Assembly (NCBI RefSeq): GCF_000003605.2
Contig: NW_003122912.1
Location: 178,361 to 242,360, forward strand
From: Saccoglossus kowalevskii
Taxonomy: Eukaryota; Hemichordata; Enteropneusta; Harrimaniidae
Direction: 5' to 3'
DNA length: 64,000 bases
Shown: one piece after another, positions 12,346-26,600 of the stretch
Numbering within the stretch: the stretch's first letter is position 1
Layout: every line of letters starts with the position of its first letter
Translations under genes and position numbers: made by a program
The notes under the pieces: model-generated
Databases searched by the model: none
What the model was told of the DNA's origin: nothing
The model's input: only the letters and a program-made list of their open reading frames with translations

Positions 12346-13256
12346 TATTTCTAATCATTATTTCATTCATTTCATTATTAAACATCTTGGTTTTAAATTG
12401 TCAATAAATACAATTTTGCTTTAACGTTGTGTTCTATAGAATAGTTTTTTTTTTAATTAACCTTTGGCAAGAATTCTCAAGTTATGGTACTGCAACGCAC
12501 GAACAAATGTTACTCTATGTTACAATGGAACTACATGTCAATGAATGTAAAAATATTGACCACTTAATAAAACAAGATTATTGACTGGTATTTGTCGGCA
12601 ATATTACAATATTCACATTCAGTATTGTGCAAAACAAACGTGCACACGTATGAAACTATTGCCATTACTTTTTATTTCCAAATGAAAGTAAAATGAACGA
12701 ATTTTATTTTATGGAAGTAAATGTCGGAGTATATGTACAATGGTATGTCATTACAAATGGTATGCTAAAGAAACATAAATAAACATAATCACTTTATTGT
12801 CAACATCCGAGGGCATGATTTATATATATATATATTCTTAGGTAAACATAAATACCACACACAATTCATTTGGTAAAAAACATGACATCAGCAATCATTA
12901 CAGAATTCTTGAGTACAGACAGAATATAATTACAAAATATATTGTAAAGCTATTACGTCAGCAAATTATTCGTCTGGATTTCTGTGTTTGTCGATATGTG
13001 CTTCCTATGACGTGTGATAGTGTGGCAGTACACTTTTGATTACTGTGCACTTATTCTGCTTCCACTGACCCTACGACATTATAGAAGTACTGTTAAATAT
13101 TTTGTTATATATTGGGGTAAAATAATTTTCCTGTCAAATGTAGATATAGACATTCCCCTTTACTTGCTTAATTTATATGAAACGGTTCCCTATTTAGTAA
13201 CACTAGAGGGGGCTGTATTATTTCAGTCTCGTCATTCGCGTTATTGGTATATAGTA

Positions 13257-13258
<2 letters not shown>

Positions 13259-13299
<41 letters not shown>
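13259..13299. repeat. (AT)n microsatellite
   Basis: About 20 AT units read directly. A shorter AT run lies at about 12820-12835. Confidence 0.95.
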
Positions 13300-13304
<5 letters not shown>

Positions 13305-15087
13305 CTGAAGACGAGCACATTCGCGCAACAAAGACTTTCACAGAGTAACATTTCATTAATGTTCTGGTATCTGTCACAGCTTGTCGATAGATCGCAAGTT
13401 CATAGTTCAGAAAATTGTTCGTAAGTAAGCTTTGACTCTTATATTATTACGTTGAGAGGCTGAAAATCAGCGAAGGTAATGCCTATGTGCAAATCTGGCC
13501 CTAAAACTAATGTAAATGCTGACCTAGCGATTACTGTTTTACTAATTGTTTTCAAGATAATGGAACGAGTGGTCCATATGCAGTTATGTGGCACCAGTGA
13601 CCTGACTATGCTTTCTTGACGTGAGGGCGCTTTAAAATGATATAAATCATTTCTTTCAACCTTACAAGCGTAGTAACGATTAATAAGTCAATGTCAGAAC
13701 CCACTCAGATTAGGACCAACGGTTTTCACTATATTAGACACTTGTTGTTTTACTACATGCAAAATGCCATACAATAACCTGAAATCAAAACGTTTGCTGA
13801 GGACAAAAATTTGAATATTCTTTCAACATATTTTAAATGTAATAAAAGCTTGATTTGGTAAAGACACAGCCTGTGTTATTCGACACTATACAAAGTTTGG
13901 CAAACTTGGCAAAACTCAACATACAAGTTTAGAGAAAAAAATATATGACAGATAGATTGTTACAAATAAATGTGTATCAGTGTCAGCATTTTGATTAAAG
14001 TATAAGTCAATTATAATTATGCTAATACAACTTTATGGCGCAACAGTCCACTAACCTTCGATAGCGGAAGGTATTCTTTCAGTGTCTTTTGTCGACATTT
14101 ACTAGGTTAACACACTCTTTTTGTTCCAAACAGTCTGCGTTTACTAGTTTGTTTTGCTCTCAGCATTGCCTGATTACTAGGAAAGTATTTTCCCTTCGTA
14201 AAAACTTGCCCCCTTTACTAATTTCTTTGTTCCAAGGAATGACCGTTTACTGAGAAAGAAGTACGTGAAGTCCAGTACGTGGCTGTTTTCACTCGACCTA
14301 ATTACAAGCACAATTGCCCCTTTCTCAATTTAAAAAAAAGTCAGTCACATGATTTCTTTCTGAATGCAGTAGCACACATGGTAAAGAGGTCGTTCGCGCA
14401 TAATACCGGAGGTAACATTTAACACTGCTCAAATCAATTGATTTTATTTTCTCTCTATGCCCACGAAATACTATCAACATTATAATCCTTTCGTCGAGCG
14501 GAACTAATCATATTACCGATTGTCCATAAATTTAATTGTAATTTTATCGAGTTTTTTGAAACCGCAAATCTGATTGATTTTATATATGGTATATGCATAG
14601 ACCTCTCTTTGATTTGTTCATTTCGTGATGACACATTTAATTCTCTAATTTTGATTAATATTTTTGTAATGTTTATAAAATGTGATATTTTCGTCTTAAA
14701 AGCAGCTCATACAATTGCTCTATATGTGTATGTCTAGGTACTTCGTGTGGACTCGTTTAATATTTGCTCAGATTGCTTGTGAAATGTGCATTGCTAACTG
14801 CGGGGCTAAATTAGGCAAAAGGCTGCTTGTTAAAAATAGTGTTAATTAATTGACCTACACGATAGTCACTGAAGACGGGATTCTGTTAAAATTCCATTTC
14901 GTTCATTACACAATCAAACAAACACGGTGTATTGCTTCAGAAATATTTTAATTTGTATTCCATCACCAAATCTACAATACGTTTTTTTAGCTAGCTTAGT
15001 TACAACATGAAATAAATGAATATAAAACAAGATTTTCACGGACATGACACTGCCATGCCCAGGTCATCCGCAAACACGAAACCGAAG

Positions 15088-15302
15088 TCAATCAGACGAA
15101 CTGAAAATATATAACGTGACCAAAATTAAATAAATCAAAGTGAACAATGTGTAAGTACATATCTGTGGATTAGGATCTTTCCACATTTCATAAAAGAACA
15201 AATATTTAGAATTAAAATATCGATAATCGGGAAAAAAATCATCAAAGTGGTGTCGGTGTCGTTCCTTTCGTCTTACGGGTTCATTAGTTTGTTTCATCTT
15301 CA
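15088..15302 (-). CDS. Possible alternative last exon with hydrophobic C-terminus
   Basis: An open frame from an actcAG acceptor to TGA at 15088 encodes a second basic site (VRRKERHRHH), then about 40 residues, then a hydrophobic tail (CTYTLFTLIYLILVTLYIF) near the end. That is the expected order for a membrane-anchored or GPI-anchored ZP tail. It needs phase-1 entry, which the main donor after 15468 does not give. A weaker internal donor (GGAC|GTAAAA near 15546) would give it. The coding signal is clear; its use as an isoform is inference. Confidence 0.35.
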
Positions 15303-15308
15303 CTGAGT

Positions 15309-17688
15309 TTATTCATTGCATCTAAAGAAAATAAGACACAATAACGCAATTATTATCTAATTATGCAGAAAATACAATGATCAGGCTATGTATTTGACAA
15401 TGATATAAAATGTTCTATTACAATTCTTCTACGGACTTTTTACACGAACTAGTAGATAGTGTATTACCTCTCGCCGGATGTCTTCCTAAAAGGTCCGTGA
15501 GTTATAAATGAATCGTTTGGTAGATCAGAGTATTCTTCTCTTTTACGTCCTTTGTCGACGCATCCCTAAAATCAAGTCACGTAATATGTTGAATGACAGC
15601 AATGTGCAGGCAATGCATACTTTGTTTTGTTACACACAATATACAACATACGATTTTAGGATTAGTTTGGGCACACGTACCTGATCACAGCGTGTTCCAA
15701 CCTCTGCTTTCTTGCAAATCACAACCGCACAATGGATATACAGATCAACTTGCTCATCATCAGGAATGTCAACATAAACGTTGACAACATCATATGCATC
15801 CCAAATAAAACGTTTGGTACGATCGTCGGCTGAAGGTTCTTCCATCACTGTTTCATCAAGGCATCTATGATCATAATAACATAATTTAGTAATGTTATTT
15901 AATAAAATTCTGCTATTGTATTAGTCGAGTAATTCGCTAGATAAACTGGATAATGCACACATTAAATCATAAATATTTCACCCGTTAGTAATCATTGGAT
16001 ATCTGTCGTCCGAAGAATGTGGATTGTCACTCTGAGATGCAAAGCAGTCCACTACGAATAATTCCAAACTGTCATCTCCACTATGAGTTGATATACCAAA
16101 GTATATCAGGACGCCATCGCACACTTCAACAGGGAAATCCACATTAGGATCCATTATAGCTGTGAACGATGCATCTTTATACAAGGTAGCCGTGACGTTG
16201 AATTGCCCAAAACCTTTCAGTTGTATTAACACGGAGCTTTTAAAACAAAGTACAAATTAATTAATTGTGCAATATCTATATGATAGAATAAAATAGCCTT
16301 TAAAACATTTAATTTTGATTTCGGCTGCTATGACCCACCTGTATGTACGTCATCTATGACAACATGCAATTATGTGATGAACGCGATTTAGTGGATTGAC
16401 ACAAGCATATTCGACAATGTGAAAATCCTACCACAAGTAGGATATCTTTTAAAGCTCAAATTGTCGCTCTTAATAATAAAAATCAAACGTAGTAGTAGTA
16501 AAACGTAGTATATAATACAGGATATACTGTCGTTCTACTCTCTTATCAAATTACAATTTGCTTGTTTAGTGTATTTCATTTGAGGTAGATTATACAAGTC
16601 CAAGATTGTCCGAAAGTACCGCGAATATCGCTCAATAAGAATTACATAATAGTAAGCTTTATTGTGGAAAGCATACCAAGGATTAGCTTCAATATATATA
16701 GGTGCAATAATATATTCAGTTCCATAGCAACACAGTAGCTCTATGATTTTAGTTCCTCTTTCCGTATAGACCATGTTTATGTATTCTATTGACTTGTCTT
16801 TTGGTTTCTCCTGTGAAACAACAAAGCAGAACTTATGGTAATTGTGACGCCCTATGCTAAATGTTTCCTGTACAACTGAGTATATAAAATGTATTTATTA
16901 GTCTCCAATCTTATGTACAAATAATTGAATACATATAAATAACTGACGTTCATGTTAAGAAAGTATGAGAAATACAAACTTCGTAGTATTCACAATATTT
17001 TAAAACACTCACGTTTCTGAAAAGCACAACGCAACTACAATGCTAGGTTTGTCTGTAACAATGTGTGTGTGTGAAATAGAATGTAGAATTTTAGACACAA
17101 CATAGCAAAATGTAAAACCAGCTTTCAATACAGTACAATTTTTATTTATTTATATTTTGTTTTCTGTATATATAAATATACAGTTTCATATACAACTTCT
17201 TTACCTAACCATGCCTCTCCCAGTCCGTACAAAAATATATACGTTTTTCTTCAAAACAGACTATGATTTTTTTTTGTAGTAGTTGTTCAGAAGTATGGAA
17301 ACTCATTCATTCATCTACTACTACTAAAATGACCTATGTCATCAATATACAATTCAATAGTTTTCACAATTATTCTTTCTATCTATCATGCATGTATTAT
17401 GTATTTACAAATAATAAATTAGCACTACCACCGAAGTTAAACGTATCAAGTTTTTTTATGTAACAAAATACAGTTTACTTACTATAGAGATAGTACCACA
17501 ATCAAAAAGGAATGTTTCAAACAAAAATGCATCTTCGCCATCATGAATAACATCTATACCAGTACACGCTGGATCATTCAGATGAAAGTAAGACGCATTT
17601 GCACCGGAATGATGAAGGAGCTCCAAAATATAACTCTTGCTAACAACTGCACTCATTTTGGTTTCACTGCATATTATGCCATCTGACT
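15309..17688 (-). other. ZP module exons (ZP-N, ZP-C, furin-type site, stop)
   Basis: ZP-N starts at 17688: cysteine in GIICSETK, a LNDPAC motif and FDCGT, and closes with ELLCCYG in the 16677-16810 exon. ZP-C begins in 15982-16236 with [26 protein letters not shown] and ends at the classic NGC junction. It continues in 15681-15864 with [18 protein letters not shown] and RCDQ. Exon 15468-15565 opens [12 protein letters not shown], a dibasic furin-type cleavage site after the ZP-C fold, as expected for ZP proteins. Splice phases are 1, 0, 2, 2, 0, 2. With the nearest acceptor at 15321 the protein ends RCNE-stop at 15309, with no membrane anchor. Confidence 0.85.
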
Positions 17689-20600
17689 CTGAAATAGTGA
17701 TTAGTGTGATTGTTTTATTCTATAACATAACCATTCACACACAACACAATATCAACATAGACTTACATTCATAACGTATTTTTATCTAAAATTCATTCTA
17801 ACATTACAATAACACATCATGTTTTACTAATCCTGTTAACAGATAAAAACGCACCTTCTTCACAGTGTTTTCCGTGATGTCCTTCTTGGCACTGGCAGTG
17901 ATAACCCTCAGAACTATCATTGACACAGAGTCCATCGTTCTGACATGGATTGGGTTGACATGAATCTGGGATCAATTAATAGAAACCTTGTTGAAAACGG
18001 TATTTATGTGTTATGCAGTCATTCGTGTAGCAATTATACGTTACGTTTCACCAGCAACAAATACCCCCGCCTCCCCAATTAATCACATCACGTTATATGT
18101 TAATTAAAGGGCGGTAGTCGTTGCGCCACGCAAGCGCGAGAAATATGGGTCTCATATAAACAAAGATGGCGACTTTGACTGTTGCGCAGATCAACGAGTA
18201 CATATTGACACCTTTCAAAGCTATAACTAGGTTATATTTGGGTGATTGGGAGGTAGTCGAGCCCAAGTTAAACCTCATACTTGTGATTTCTTTTTGAAGA
18301 GTTCTTTGGATTATGGGAAAAATCAAAGTTTATCAACACAAATGTCGCACATGGTCAGCGCGACGACTATCGCGCTTTAAATTATACGTCGGCCTTTTTG
18401 TGGAAAGAATCAAAAGAATCAATGCATCTGTCGGATCATCTGTCCGTGGAAGACGGCTTCTCAAATACTGCTTAACGTTTTAACTTGCTTCGGGAGTTCA
18501 GATGGGGCTTTGTTCGGTAATGAAAACCACCAAAAATTTGGTCTTAGACTTGCATAGTATCTATCTATTGTATGTTTGTTGGTGTTTGTTTTCAATAATA
18601 TAAAACTTTGGGAATGTATAACTGGCAAAAGCTTCCCGACATCGCGACCAGAAGAGTACCCATCCACGACCTCTTCCTGGTATTTTAAAGCGATGTATAG
18701 TCCAGTATCCTAGTAGTCTTCCAATGCCATCATGAAAATCTCAAAAAATAAAGGGAAATCCAAACGCGCGAAATTGCAGTTTTGGTGCTGTTTCTAATAA
18801 ACTGTCAAATCAAACTCAAATGTTGTCCTTAACGCTGATTGATGGGATTATAATGACCTTCTCAATCATTGCATGACGCATTGAAATCAGACCGGTAACA
18901 ATCATCACCGATGTCGCGAGTGGGCGTCTGCAAGATTCACATGTATCTTGTGTTTTTTTAGCGATATTCCGGCTTTTGCCATTCACACAGTCCCATATTT
19001 TATTGAAAAAAACACCTAATAATAAAGAGACTGTATGCAAGTTTATCTTTTTTTATTTACTGTTTTTCTTTGACACAGATTTTGATATGTTGTTGCAGAT
19101 GCCTAGTGGGGACCACTATGAGATTTGTTTACTACGTTTTTTTTCATAAAACCATGCATCAAGTTCCTTTTATATTTTATAAGTAGGTACCTTTGGTGGA
19201 TATCTATCAGAGAACAGTAATTATGTGATGATACTTTCAATTCTCTAATTACATAATGGTGCATGTTCTATATCTAATAATGATAAATGTCACCTGTACA
19301 GTTCTCTTCATCACTACCATCCCAGCAATTATAATAACCATCACAAATTTGGAAGGCGGGAATACATTGTCTATGGTGGTGGTAATAGTGATAGTAGTAG
19401 TAATAGTAGTGATAATAATACTCGTACTTTGTACAGTTGAATTCACAAGCTGAAAATGCAAAATGACATGTCATAAATAAATAGATGGTGACGTAGGGTT
19501 GAAACAGATATGTCCTGTTTATGTTGTCTTAAAGTCCTCTACTTGAAGGCATATTTAACAACCATAAAATGCACAATTTATAGATGATGTGGTTGAGGAT
19601 ATAGAATAGATTCGTTTATTATCGCATGTTAAATCACCTTCTGTGTTTGTTGTGTGTGATAGAGCGTATTCGACAATAAAAGGATATTTACCTGCTCTGT
19701 GTTATCGATAGTGTATTTTTAATGTACATTAACGAATATTCATGCTGTACTGAATTATATTGAGATCATATTCCAGGCACAAGACCAGCTAAACTAATGT
19801 ATTATACTTGAACACCTAATAATTGTTCTTTCTATGATGGAGAGTTTTTTTTTTTTTTTTGACATTTTATAATTTACAAAAAGAGTGTATATTGTGTTGA
19901 AAATATCAATCTCAGGTTCTTTATCAAGTTCTGTTTGCTGTCCTCAATTAATCTTTATTTTGATACATAGGCGCATCTTTTTATATTCTAGTATTGTTAC
20001 TTGCATCGTTATTCCCTAGTTTATATTTTATTAGGCAGTACCCTTGGGGTTCAAATATCATAATATGTTCCAATATACTGTCAATGCTTTGACATTTTTA
20101 TTTAAAATAACAGCCCCATACATCGCTGTGTATATCTTTGTGCGAACACATTTGCACTATTGTCAATAATGTCTATATGAAGCAAGAAATATCTGAAGAT
20201 AACTGTAATGGCCCGAATTTATAATCAGTTATATTGGTTATGTTTATCTGTGTTACCAAATCTAGATGTACAAACACAAAAGTGAACATTTATTAAACTC
20301 ACGACAGTTCAGTTCATCACTGGCATCTCCACAGTCACTATGGCCATTGCATACCATATATTTTGGGATGACTCTTCCATTATTGCATTGAGAATGCAAT
20401 GCAGAATCGTATCCTATGTGATAATATAATATTTCCCGTATATTACTTTCAAATATATAAAGATCTGGCGGCGTGGCAATACACATGTAATATACAGTAA
20501 AGCTATCATCTTGTATACATACCACAGTTTTCATCGCTCCAATCACCACAAGCATCATATCCGTCACACAAATTATAATCTTCAATACAGCGACCATTAT

Positions 20601-23600
20601 TACACAAGAAGGACCCTTTTCGGCAACCAACTACAACGATGAATGTAATTCTATTATTACAAATTATTATTAACAAATGAAAAGAAGACAAAAACAACAT
20701 ATTACAGATTTACTATTTGATCAGTTTAATGGAAAATTATATATATGCTATCGACGAATGGCTACAGTTCCTTTAACTTAAGTAACTTTTTCAGGTTTAG
20801 TTGTCTCATAAAATTATAAAGTAGACAAATTGTTTTACCACAATTGATTTCGTCGGAATCGTCCCAACATTGACTGTATCCATCGCATTGTAACTCGGCT
20901 GCTATACACCGTCCATTTTTGCATTTGAAACTTGTCTCATCATTGCAATCTGATAAATATATATGATGTAGGATATATACAGAAACCATTTGATTATAAA
21001 TAATGATAATTTAAGGGTAGCATGTGCAGAGCAGGATTTGCTTATATCTTAGACTTTTGTACAAAAAACAAATTAGGCTTAAGAATGAGGTACCTTGCTC
21101 TGAATAACACAGCATAGCATTCCCTACATTCATCAGCGTACCAAAATATTTTAACGACTATTTTATATATTAGCGTAATTATCGTCGACTCTCAGGACAC
21201 ACTCGTCGTCAGCAGACTATATCACCATCCATGTGTTTGAGTGATAAATTTTCCTTGCTGTGGGACTACATGTCTGAGTTCCAGATGTATTGACGCATAG
21301 ATTTATAATTTTCGTTAGTTAGTTAGTTAAATATTCAGATGTGATAGGTAATACAATCACGTAAAGTTATTTTGCTGTTGATGATCTCTGAACAAAATCA
21401 ACATTTTCTGCAAAACATTTCACAATGAAATTGCTTTACGGTGAATGATTACTATTTTACTATTTTTTAAGCATACCCCGTGCAGAAAGAAATGCCATAG
21501 GTAGTCCAGACGCTGAGCAACAAATGCAACAGGGTCTGATGCAGCAAACGATGCAATTCGTGATTTAGGTCCATGGCTAATGTTGCTGCAAATTATATCA
21601 GACTGTCGCAGTAATAAAACTGTCATACAATACCTTATTATGACTGCTTTTCTAACCATCAGCGCGAAACGGATACGACTCGGATGGCGATGCACGACGT
21701 ATTATCCTACAATTGTTGAAATACTCACCACAGCCAGATTCATCACTTAAGTCACCACAGTGATTGTAATTGTCACAAAGGTCATGCCTATATACGCACC
21801 GTCCATTTTCGCATTGAAACTCATAATGGCTATTGCATTCTGTAATAAGAAATGGTTTTATACGTAAAGGGCCATGTATTTTTCAATACGTTGTAGCTCT
21901 GACTACGATGTGACTATATTAATTTGTGCTGCACGTACCTGTATTATTACATTCTTTCTCGTCACTGTAATCACCACAATCATTATCATAATAATCACAA
22001 ACTTTATAATGCGGAATACACATGCCATTATCACATAGAAAATAACCATCAGAACAATCTATCAGACAAAAAAAGAAGATGAAATTAAGATCGATTCTCA
22101 TTTGTCACACAATAGTGTAATTATTAGTTGTTAATTTAAAATACAAACTAACTCCATGATAGTAATAATAACTAACCAGATAAATAAATAGATTGAGCAC
22201 TATCAATGTATTACCTCCGCAATTTACTTCGTCACTTTGGTCCCCACAATGATCGTAACCATCACACACTGCTTCAATAGAAGTACATCTCTTGTTATTA
22301 CACGTGAAGTGATTTGTATTTGAACATTCTGTAATATAAACATACACTTTTCAGCTGTAACATTGTATTATGTTATAATCGAAACAAGATTTCATATATT
22401 CGTGTTAAACTGCTCTTAATTTAAATGATACTTACTACAACCAATTTCGTCTGACCAATCGCCACAATTATTATAACCGTCACACAATTGGTCACGATTT
22501 ATACACAGTCCATTGTCGCAATGGAAACTATATTCCCAACAATCTGTAATATGATAACACAATTACTTATCATGAGTAAATATAGAAATCAGAAAGGCTT
22601 AGAATTATGTAACACTCGGCGGAGAACAACCAATTCACCACATCCCAAATGACGTGGGGTTATTAACTGCGCTTTATAAATTGTTCAATCTATGTTTGGA
22701 TGTGTGTCAAGCTACGACCGACACCTACTGATAATGAGTCCTATCTAAATCAGGTTTTCTTAGTATAACAGTTGATTAACATACGTGGATGATCTGTTAT
22801 AATAATTATAACGTACGTATATATGTTATGTTATATATATATGTGTTATGTTATAAATGTAAATATTTAAACAATATTATCTTACTAGTGCAATTGATTT
22901 CATCCGAAATGTCCGGGTGCCCACAGTCTAAATAACCATTACATACATCCCATTCCTCAATACAAACACCATTGTCACATAGAAACATATAGTCACTATT
23001 GCAAGCTAAACAAAAACAAATATTTGTGTTGCCACGATTATGTTGTCAATATTGATATTAGTTGAAAACAGCTGTGTGAAAATAACAGTTGTTGTACTCA
23101 CTGCAATTCATTTCATCACTCTTGTCGTCACAGTAAGCCCATCCATCACATTTTGAATCGTACCACCCCGTACACATACCATTAGCACATCGGAACCCAT
23201 CGCAATATTCATATGCTAAAATTGAGAATGTCAATAAGAAAACAGAATGGTAAATGAATGCATGAATAAAGTTTGAACACAATATATTCATTTTATATTG
23301 TATATAGAAATATGGGATAAGGACGGGAGATTAATATGCTTTTTTGGACAAAAAAACAATAATTCACTGACTACATATCAAGGAAACAATATCGAAATAC
23401 ACTTACTGCAATTGTTTTTTTCGCCTTCATCCCCCCAATCACCACAGTCATTATCACCATCACACAATTGCCAATCATAAATGCAAACTCCATTACTACA
23501 TAATACTTCGTTGGTGTCGTTACATGCTAGGAGTAAAAATGTTAGTGTTTAAATTGGTGATATATTTGGACGAGAAAACCCACCACAACGTTATTTTCAA

Positions 23601-26600
23601 AGTACACCCACACTTCACTGTCGGTAAATTTAAAATGTGTGAAGTACGCACAGAAAATAACCTCGAAATTCACAATAATGTCGAATTATTTAAACTGTTC
23701 CTGTAGTAAGAACGACACGTTTGTTTTGTTTTTTTAAAGCAGCATATATGAACAATCAGACACAAAACTGCACTTACTGATGAGTATAATACTGAAATTG
23801 AAATTGATCATGGCACCTTCGCCACAGTTTTTATGGATGAAAATAACACAACTGATGTACACTACGTCATCTGTATGTGCACCCAAATACGGAGTCGGTA
23901 TAGGGCTTATTTAAGTTATTTTTCATTAAAACGATAATCACTCATAAATCACTCATGTTACGTGAAATATATAAATAATAACGCTGAACATAAATAAACT
24001 TTTTGGAAGAATGATAAAACACATCAAAGTGACTTTCTAACTGACGTCCAAAAAATGATGGCGTTCAAAACACCTTATCAAAATTCAGAATCCGTAAACG
24101 GCAATACAATCCAATAACTTTTAATAGCAACTGACTATATTTACCACATCCAATTTCATCACTAAAATCAGTTAATCTACAATTCAGATAATGATTACAC
24201 CGTGATGTTTCTGGGATACATCGACCATATTCACATTCGAATCCTTGGCACGCATCACCTAATACACGATATAAACAAAACTTAATGTTATGTATTCAGT
24301 GTTTGGCCTGAATAATAATGATGAATGATGGCATTGGTGAAGAAGCATTCCTCTGCCTTGAATGTCATTATCATAAATATATGATATACAACATGATGTA
24401 TTACCATTATTTAACGTAGTAGACTAAGATAATTTGAAATTATTTTCTTTATAATATTCAGTTCGAAGATATAATTATATTATGCACACACTAGTCTACA
24501 CTTTTGGAACAATTATTGAAAAGAAAATGAAATGGCAAGCAAGATTAATACCAACACACTGGGTAAATTTAAGTTTGTGCCCATTATTGAGAGGAGGTAA
24601 TATGCTTGCTACAATATAATAATTACAGTCACATTGTGTTATAAATCTGGCGTACGAATATAATTATAATACTTACCACAGTACAATTCATCTTTATTGC
24701 AGGTATTGTGACCATCACAAACCATGCTACTTGTCAAACATCCCCAATTCCAATATCCACAATCAAAGGCCCCAGGTAAACTACAGTCTATTTATTGGAT
24801 TCAAAATTTTAATAATTATTCAAGCAACAGTGAGTAATTCTTCATGGATTTAATCACATTATTGTATTTTGCTGGCGTGACGGAATGGGTAGAACCAGAC
24901 ATAGTGGCGATGTATGATTGGAAACAGACTTTCGATAAAGTGAGTGAGACATTTGACCATTTTGCCTTTTCAACTCGGTAGCAGGGTCAATCACAAATAT
25001 AGCAAATCGTGTATAATAAGTTTGTAGGTGCGCCCTCGTAAATTTTATTTTGTGAAATTGACGCGTGAGTACGAACACGTGGTCTACACAGCAACATCCC
25101 TAACAAAGTAATTTGCTTCATTTATTGAAAACCACCATATATATAGTATTAATATACATCTGTCGCCGTAACGCCATAAGTTACAACGTGCCGTAATTTT
25201 GCGGTATTTCAAGGGGTATTTTCATCCTACTATATTAGGAAATGCGAACTCCAAATATGGAATGATTACGTACGTACGCGCCCTCTAATAATAAAAACAA
25301 ACATGGCTGCCACCAGGGTTTGACCGGACTCCACACAAAGAAGTTCGCTGACTCTGCTCTAAACTTTTTGGATTTCGGCATTCCCATGATGTATCCTTGG
25401 AAAGAAAAGATGTATAATAATAAGTTTATTACGAGGATNNNNNNNNNNNNNNNNNNNNNNNNNNNNNNNNNNNNNNNNNNNNNNNNNNNNNNNNNNNNNN
25501 NNNNNNNNNNNNNNNNNNNNNNNNNNNNNNNNNNNNNNNNNNNNNNNNNNNNNNNNNNNNNNNNNNNNNNNNNNNNNNNNNNNNNNNNNNNNNNNNNNNN
25601 NNNNNNNNNNNNNNNNNNNNNNNNNNNNNNNNNNNNNNNNNNNNNNNNNNNNNNNNNNNNNNNNNNNNNNNNNNNNNNNNNNNNNNNNNNTCGTAATAAC
25701 CTCATATTATACACTACCAATATGACTGGGTTCTAATGATTTATTTAGTCCAAGTTATTTAATGTAGACTACAGTGCATTGGGACTGCTATCTATATTAT
25801 TCTCAATATCAATTGTGAAACCACGTTTGTGTCGTTTTTTGTGGTAGCATATTTGTTTCAAATGATTTACCAAATATTTTAAATTAATTCAAATAATCTA
25901 AAAAAAAATATTTTTTCACTCTAATTTGTAGGAATAAATAATGACCACACTTGAATTTTCTTCTGGGAATCAGAACTATTTATTCTTTCACATTTCTTTC
26001 CATGAAATGTATAAATCTGAACAGGTTGAGTTAGATAAGTAGCTCTTTTGACTAATATAAATCGCCCTCTCAATTTTCTTTTTATTATAAAATTATTACC
26101 AAGCTTGTAAAGTATATTTGCTAATTAAATGCACTTTATCTCGCATAACATTCCACAGCGAACATTGCATTTGTGATGAAGAAGACTGCAATTGGTATAC
26201 GTATCGAATTTTGTTTTATTATTTAACCGAGTGGTCAAGGGGTTTAGAACTGTTAACGTGATTTGTATCTGTCAGTGAGTGGTGAGAGTGTTTCATCATA
26301 AACCCATGGCTAAACAACAGCGTCAGCGTAATCTAATTGGATTCAAAATATCACTACATTTGACATACCGCAATCGAGTTCATCACTCCAGTCAATACAA
26401 TCATTATAACCATCACACAAATTGTAGCTGTGATGAATACATATACCATTGTCACAGGTAAACATGTCGTCACTGCAAGCTGATAGAAAAATGACCAACA
26501 CGTAATAAAGACGTCTTCAGGACGAAAAAAGAATTGATTGTTAAGTTGTTAAAAAATGTTTTGTCGTATATTGTGAAAGCACTTTCCACTAAAAATTCCG

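Larger units (their letters stand above)
7836..15308. other. Gene-poor intergenic region with low-complexity repeats
   Basis: No multi-exon coding pattern is visible on either strand. The features found are a long hairpin at 9661, a TTA microsatellite, an AT microsatellite and a dispersed repeat at 12.1-12.3 kb. The longest open frames here are explained by those repeats or lack family features. Confidence 0.5.

Noticed and set aside
13014-13377. Frames with (YI)n on both strands
   Set aside because: They are translations of the AT microsatellite.
15630-15848. Independent short ORFs in the 15.6-17.7 kb region
   Set aside because: They are fragments of the ZP exons and are explained by the spliced ZP module.
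25235-25736. Long frames on both strands across the N gap
   Set aside because: Most of their length is N, and the flanking residues show no family features.
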